Source: Ilex aquifolium | Lineage: Eukaryota; Streptophyta; Magnoliopsida; Aquifoliales; Aquifoliaceae | NCBI GenBank assembly: GCA_951799425.1 | Contig: OX637402.1 | Location: 4,492,001-4,556,000, forward strand | Length of the DNA stretch: 64,000 nucleotides | Direction of reading: 5' to 3' | In this document: piece after piece, positions 63,351-64,000 of the stretch | Layout: each line of letters begins with the position of its first letter | Numbering within the stretch: position 1 is the first letter of the stretch | The notes under the pieces: model-generated | The model's database searches: none | Told to the model about the DNA's origin: nothing | What the model saw: only the letters and a program-made list of their open reading frames with translations | Program-made: the position numbers and the translations under genes

Positions 63351-63916
63351 GTTTGACACCCCTACTGGTAGGGGTTCGGACGGTGCTTGGGGCGTCCGAA
63401 CAGTGCCAACTTTCTGTCCCAACTTCAGGAGCGGTTTTCACCTATTTATAAGTTGATTCAGGAAATTTTCATGAAATACACGTTTGTAGCGCATGAAGTC
63501 TAGTTTCTATTGTCCAAAAATAGGCTTAATCGGAGTTTGGGATAAAAAGTTATGGCTAAAATACTAAGGTAATATCAATTTTTTCCTACCCGAATTCTTT
63601 ATAAAATGTGCTTTAACTTCGAAATACTTCCTAATTTCTAATACACCTCATAATACCTCTCCCAAGGTTTCTCGATCTTTCAGATTCAATGGAGACCTTA
63701 TTTTGACGTAAAAATATTTAGAAACTTACCTAATCACCATTTTCAAGCTTAAACACCTTCAAAACTAAGTTTGATCTGAAAGCCAATTCGTCCGAAACTC
63801 AAACTTCATTATCAATCTTTTAACAATGATTCTAGGTCTCTGCAATCCTTTTATTCATCCTAGGATAAATATTAATATAATATTATTCTTATTTAATTCT
63901 AGTATAGGGTCTTACA

Positions 63917-64000
63917 AATTAATAGTCGGTTTGAACTTAAAATGAATACATTTGTTTAGAGATGACTAAGAGATAGATTATGCACTTAAAAGAATAGAAG
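63917..64000. other. flank to the right of LTR c
   Basis: 84 bp of AT-rich sequence starting with the probable TSD AATTA. Nothing else is seen. Confidence 0.4.

Larger units (their letters stand above)
58715..63364 (+). mobile_element. hAT transposon, 4650 bp, possibly autonomous
   Basis: The terminal inverted repeats are TAGGCCTGTCAAA and, reversed from the right end, TAGGGGTGTCAAA (11 of 13 match). They are flanked by 8-bp duplications ATGGTAGG (58707-58714) and CTGGTAGG (63365-63372), 7 of 8 matching. Both subterminal regions are dense in ACCCGTTT/AAACGGGT words. The element carries one transposase gene whose reading is open. Confidence 0.9.
58641..63401. repeat. palindromic-word cassette of LTR c, split by the hAT element
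   Basis: The left part (58641-58672) has AGCGTTCAGAGGGTGCTTGGGC. The right part (63374-63401) has GTTCGGAC and GTCCGAAC as 8-bp inverted arms around GGTGCTTGGGGC. The shared GGGTGCTTGGG/CGGTGCTTGGG core suggests a duplicated unit. The hAT insertion lies between the two parts. Confidence 0.7.
54918..63916 (-). mobile_element. solo LTR, family A, copy c, split by two insertions
   Basis: It starts TGTAACGCTCC and ends GGGTCTTACA. The flanks GATTA (54913-54917) and AATTA (63917-63921) are a probable TSD with one mismatch. Removing solo LTR b and the hAT element leaves about 2.3 kb, the size of copy a. The order of blocks agrees with copy a: CTACCTT donor region, minus-strand TATA box (near 58577), cassette, conserved block. 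Confidence 0.75.

Overview
This window is plant nuclear DNA, almost certainly from a flowering plant with a repeat-rich genome. I find no host gene, rRNA or tRNA. Nearly every recognisable stretch belongs to a transposable element: Ty3/gypsy elements of chromovirus (Tekay/Del-like) and Athila type, a Ty1/copia remnant, one CACTA end, one hAT element and six solo LTRs. Primer-binding sites for initiator tRNA-Met and tRNA-Asp, and spliceosomal introns in the hAT gene, support a plant. I could not name the species.

Left block (1-24568): a chromovirus copy on the + strand (about 20051-24568) is the oldest layer. Its 5' part is cut off by a minus-strand Athila element that ends at 20050 and runs to the left edge. 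The Athila element received a complete gypsy element (1995-11387, TSD TTGTC) and a solo LTR (11657-13343, TSD CCTGT, inside the integrase gene). The chromovirus copy also received a 2.3-kb solo LTR (20754-23033). Downstream of the Athila pol gene is a small basic Cys-containing ORF (1411-1815, minus) that resembles the nucleic-acid-binding proteins of carla-type plant viruses.

Middle block (25115-35158): a complete minus-strand chromovirus (TSD GCTTT) has 2.5-kb LTRs and a 1540-codon gag-pol frame broken by only two stop codons.

Right-middle block (about 37977-53721): this is a five-level nest, with each level supported by target-site duplications or split coding sequence. A copia element holds a CACTA element. 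That holds a solo LTR (41038-52710, TSD GCATA), which holds a gypsy element (42814-51800, TSD ACTAC/ACCAC), which holds a solo LTR (45592-47252, TSD GTGGC). The 3' end of the inner gypsy element is replaced by two LTR tails in inverted orientation.

Right block (54918-63916): a solo LTR is split by a second solo LTR of the same family (55301-57323, TSD AAAAG) and by a hAT element (58715-63364) whose three-exon transposase gene reads open for 696 codons.

The most unusual signal is a set of short self-complementary words inside the LTRs of several unrelated families. The words sit at corresponding places but differ in sequence between copies of one family: GTACCGGTAC, CCTACCGGTAGG, CGTTCGAACG and GTCCGGAC types. 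In family A and in the copia LTR they lie between a conserved CATAACTTTTT/GGGCTACAA block and a TATA box. A second shared trait is a splice donor in the LTR paired with an acceptor ending at or just before the gag start codon, so that splicing would remove the primer-binding site.
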